Positions 63,311 to 64,000 of a stretch of 64,000 bases of DNA are shown here, one piece after another; position 1 is the stretch's first letter; every line of letters begins with the position of its first letter. The stretch covers positions 47,601-111,600 of the forward strand of contig CAAGDV010000025.1 in assembly GCA_900768755.1 (NCBI GenBank), written 5' to 3'. The DNA is from Lachnospiraceae bacterium (GTDB taxonomy: Bacteria > Bacillota > Clostridia > Lachnospirales > Lachnospiraceae). Below the pieces are notes generated by a model. The model made no database searches, was not told where the DNA came from, and saw nothing but the letters and a program-made list of their open reading frames with translations. Made by a program: the position numbers and the translations under genes.

Positions 63311-64000
63311 TAAAACAGATTGTAATAATTACTGTAACAGAGAATTAAAGAAAGACTATGAATGGTTAAAAGAAGTGGACAAATTCGCTCTGACCAACGC
63401 AATTTATAACATGGACTCTGCATATCAGAAATTTTTTAGGGAACATGCAGGATATCCAAAATTCAAGAGTAAACATAACTACTATAAATCATATACAACT
63501 AATTATACAAATGGAAATATAACAGTAAATTATGAGAATGGTAAGATAAAATTGCCTAAATTAAAAGAGGTAAAAGCAAAGTTACATAGGAATTTTAATG
63601 GACAGATTAAGTCAGCGACTGTTTCGCAGGTTTCCAGTGGAAAATATTATGTGTCCATACTTGTAGAAACTGAGCATAAGGAGCTGGCACATACAAATGA
63701 TAGCATAGGAATAGATTTAGGAATTAAAGATTTATGCATTACTTCCAATGGGAAGATATATGAAAATCTAAAAATCTTAAGAAAATCCGAGAGACAACTG
63801 GTAAAGTTACAAAGGCAACTGTCACATAAAGAAAAGAGAAGTAAAAACTATTATAAAACAAAGAGAAAGATATCATTATGCCATGAGAGAATAAGGAATA
63901 TCAGAAAAGATTATCTGCATAAAATCTCACATGAGATTATCAGCGAAAACCAAGTGATAGTTTCAGAGAATTTGCAGATAAAAAATATGATAAAGAATCA
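63300..64000 (+). pseudogene. tnpB: IS200/IS605-type TnpB, 5'-truncated, runs off window
   Basis: Open frame to the window edge with no start codon in frame before an internal ATG. Similarity begins near 63318 (NNYCNRELKKDYEWLKEVDK) and continues through HAGYPKFKSKHN to the RuvC-like catalytic parts: SIGIDLGIKDL (Asp) and VIVSENLQIKNM (Glu). About 50-60 N-terminal residues are missing. The zinc ribbon and last Asp lie beyond the edge. The AT-rich sequence differs from its neighbours. TnpB is an RNA-guided nuclease; this copy looks inactive. Confidence 0.85.

Overview
The window reads as a chromosomal segment of a low-to-mid GC, Gram-positive anaerobe of the class Clostridia, most likely family Lachnospiraceae. 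This is inferred from gene order (pyrH-frr-uppS-cdsA-dxr-rseP-ispG-polC; yicC-remA-gmk-rpoZ; nudix-spoIIM-xerD-deoB-pdp; cmk-ispH-rpsA; ruvAB-zapA-U32-ftsW/pbp), from PolC and RqcH, from Thr/Glu-rich surface proteins with a TGD-type anchor, and from strong AGGAGG ribosome sites with frequent TTG and GTG starts. No species can be named from the sequence alone.

Layout. 1-1516: minus-strand mecA-tex. 1606-3941: an unusual set, a Ser/Thr kinase fused to a degenerate MinD-like domain, a second degenerate MinD-like protein and a small unknown. 4012-4778: a LytTR response regulator broken by a frameshift. 5041-6545: an IS110-family insertion sequence whose upstream non-coding end folds into three stem-loops, as expected for a bridge RNA. 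6619-6856: a dense patch of direct and inverted repeats before arsC. 7672-9168: a wall-anchored choice-of-anchor-A adhesin-like protein. 9410-13312: an ABC transporter (minus) and a NodB polysaccharide deacetylase (plus). 13343-24906: a bactofilin followed by a long housekeeping run covering UMP kinase, ribosome recycling, isoprenoid and phospholipid synthesis, the site-2 protease and replicative polymerase PolC. 24912-29356: lipoprotein, HD hydrolase, tRNA-Glu, transglutaminase lipoprotein and glycogen synthase. 29430-34714: rqcH (minus), a cupin with a long structured leader, then yicC-remA-gmk-rpoZ-uppP.

34900-44331: amino-acid metabolism (aminotransferase, proC, aroF on minus) and nucleoside salvage (deoB, pdp, sirtuin, RpiR regulator) around spoIIM-like and xerD genes. 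44333-49055: flavoprotein, cmk, ispH, rpsA, cheR. 49146-58796: yprB (minus), a NusG-II protein, a Gx-type membrane protein, ruvAB, zapA, a U32 peptidase, a FtsW/RodA-PBP pair and a Nudix hydrolase. 58869-64000: tRNA-Leu, then a more accessory stretch of three GNAT acetyltransferases, a creatininase-family enzyme and a nucleoside phosphorylase whose 3' end is cut by a 5'-truncated IS605-type tnpB that runs off the window.

The most unusual material lies between 1606 and 7450: the kinase and degenerate-P-loop pair, the frameshifted regulator with a likely operator, the candidate bridge RNA and the repeat patch. The structured leader before the cupin gene (31261-31440) is a second candidate for an undescribed RNA or dispersed repeat.
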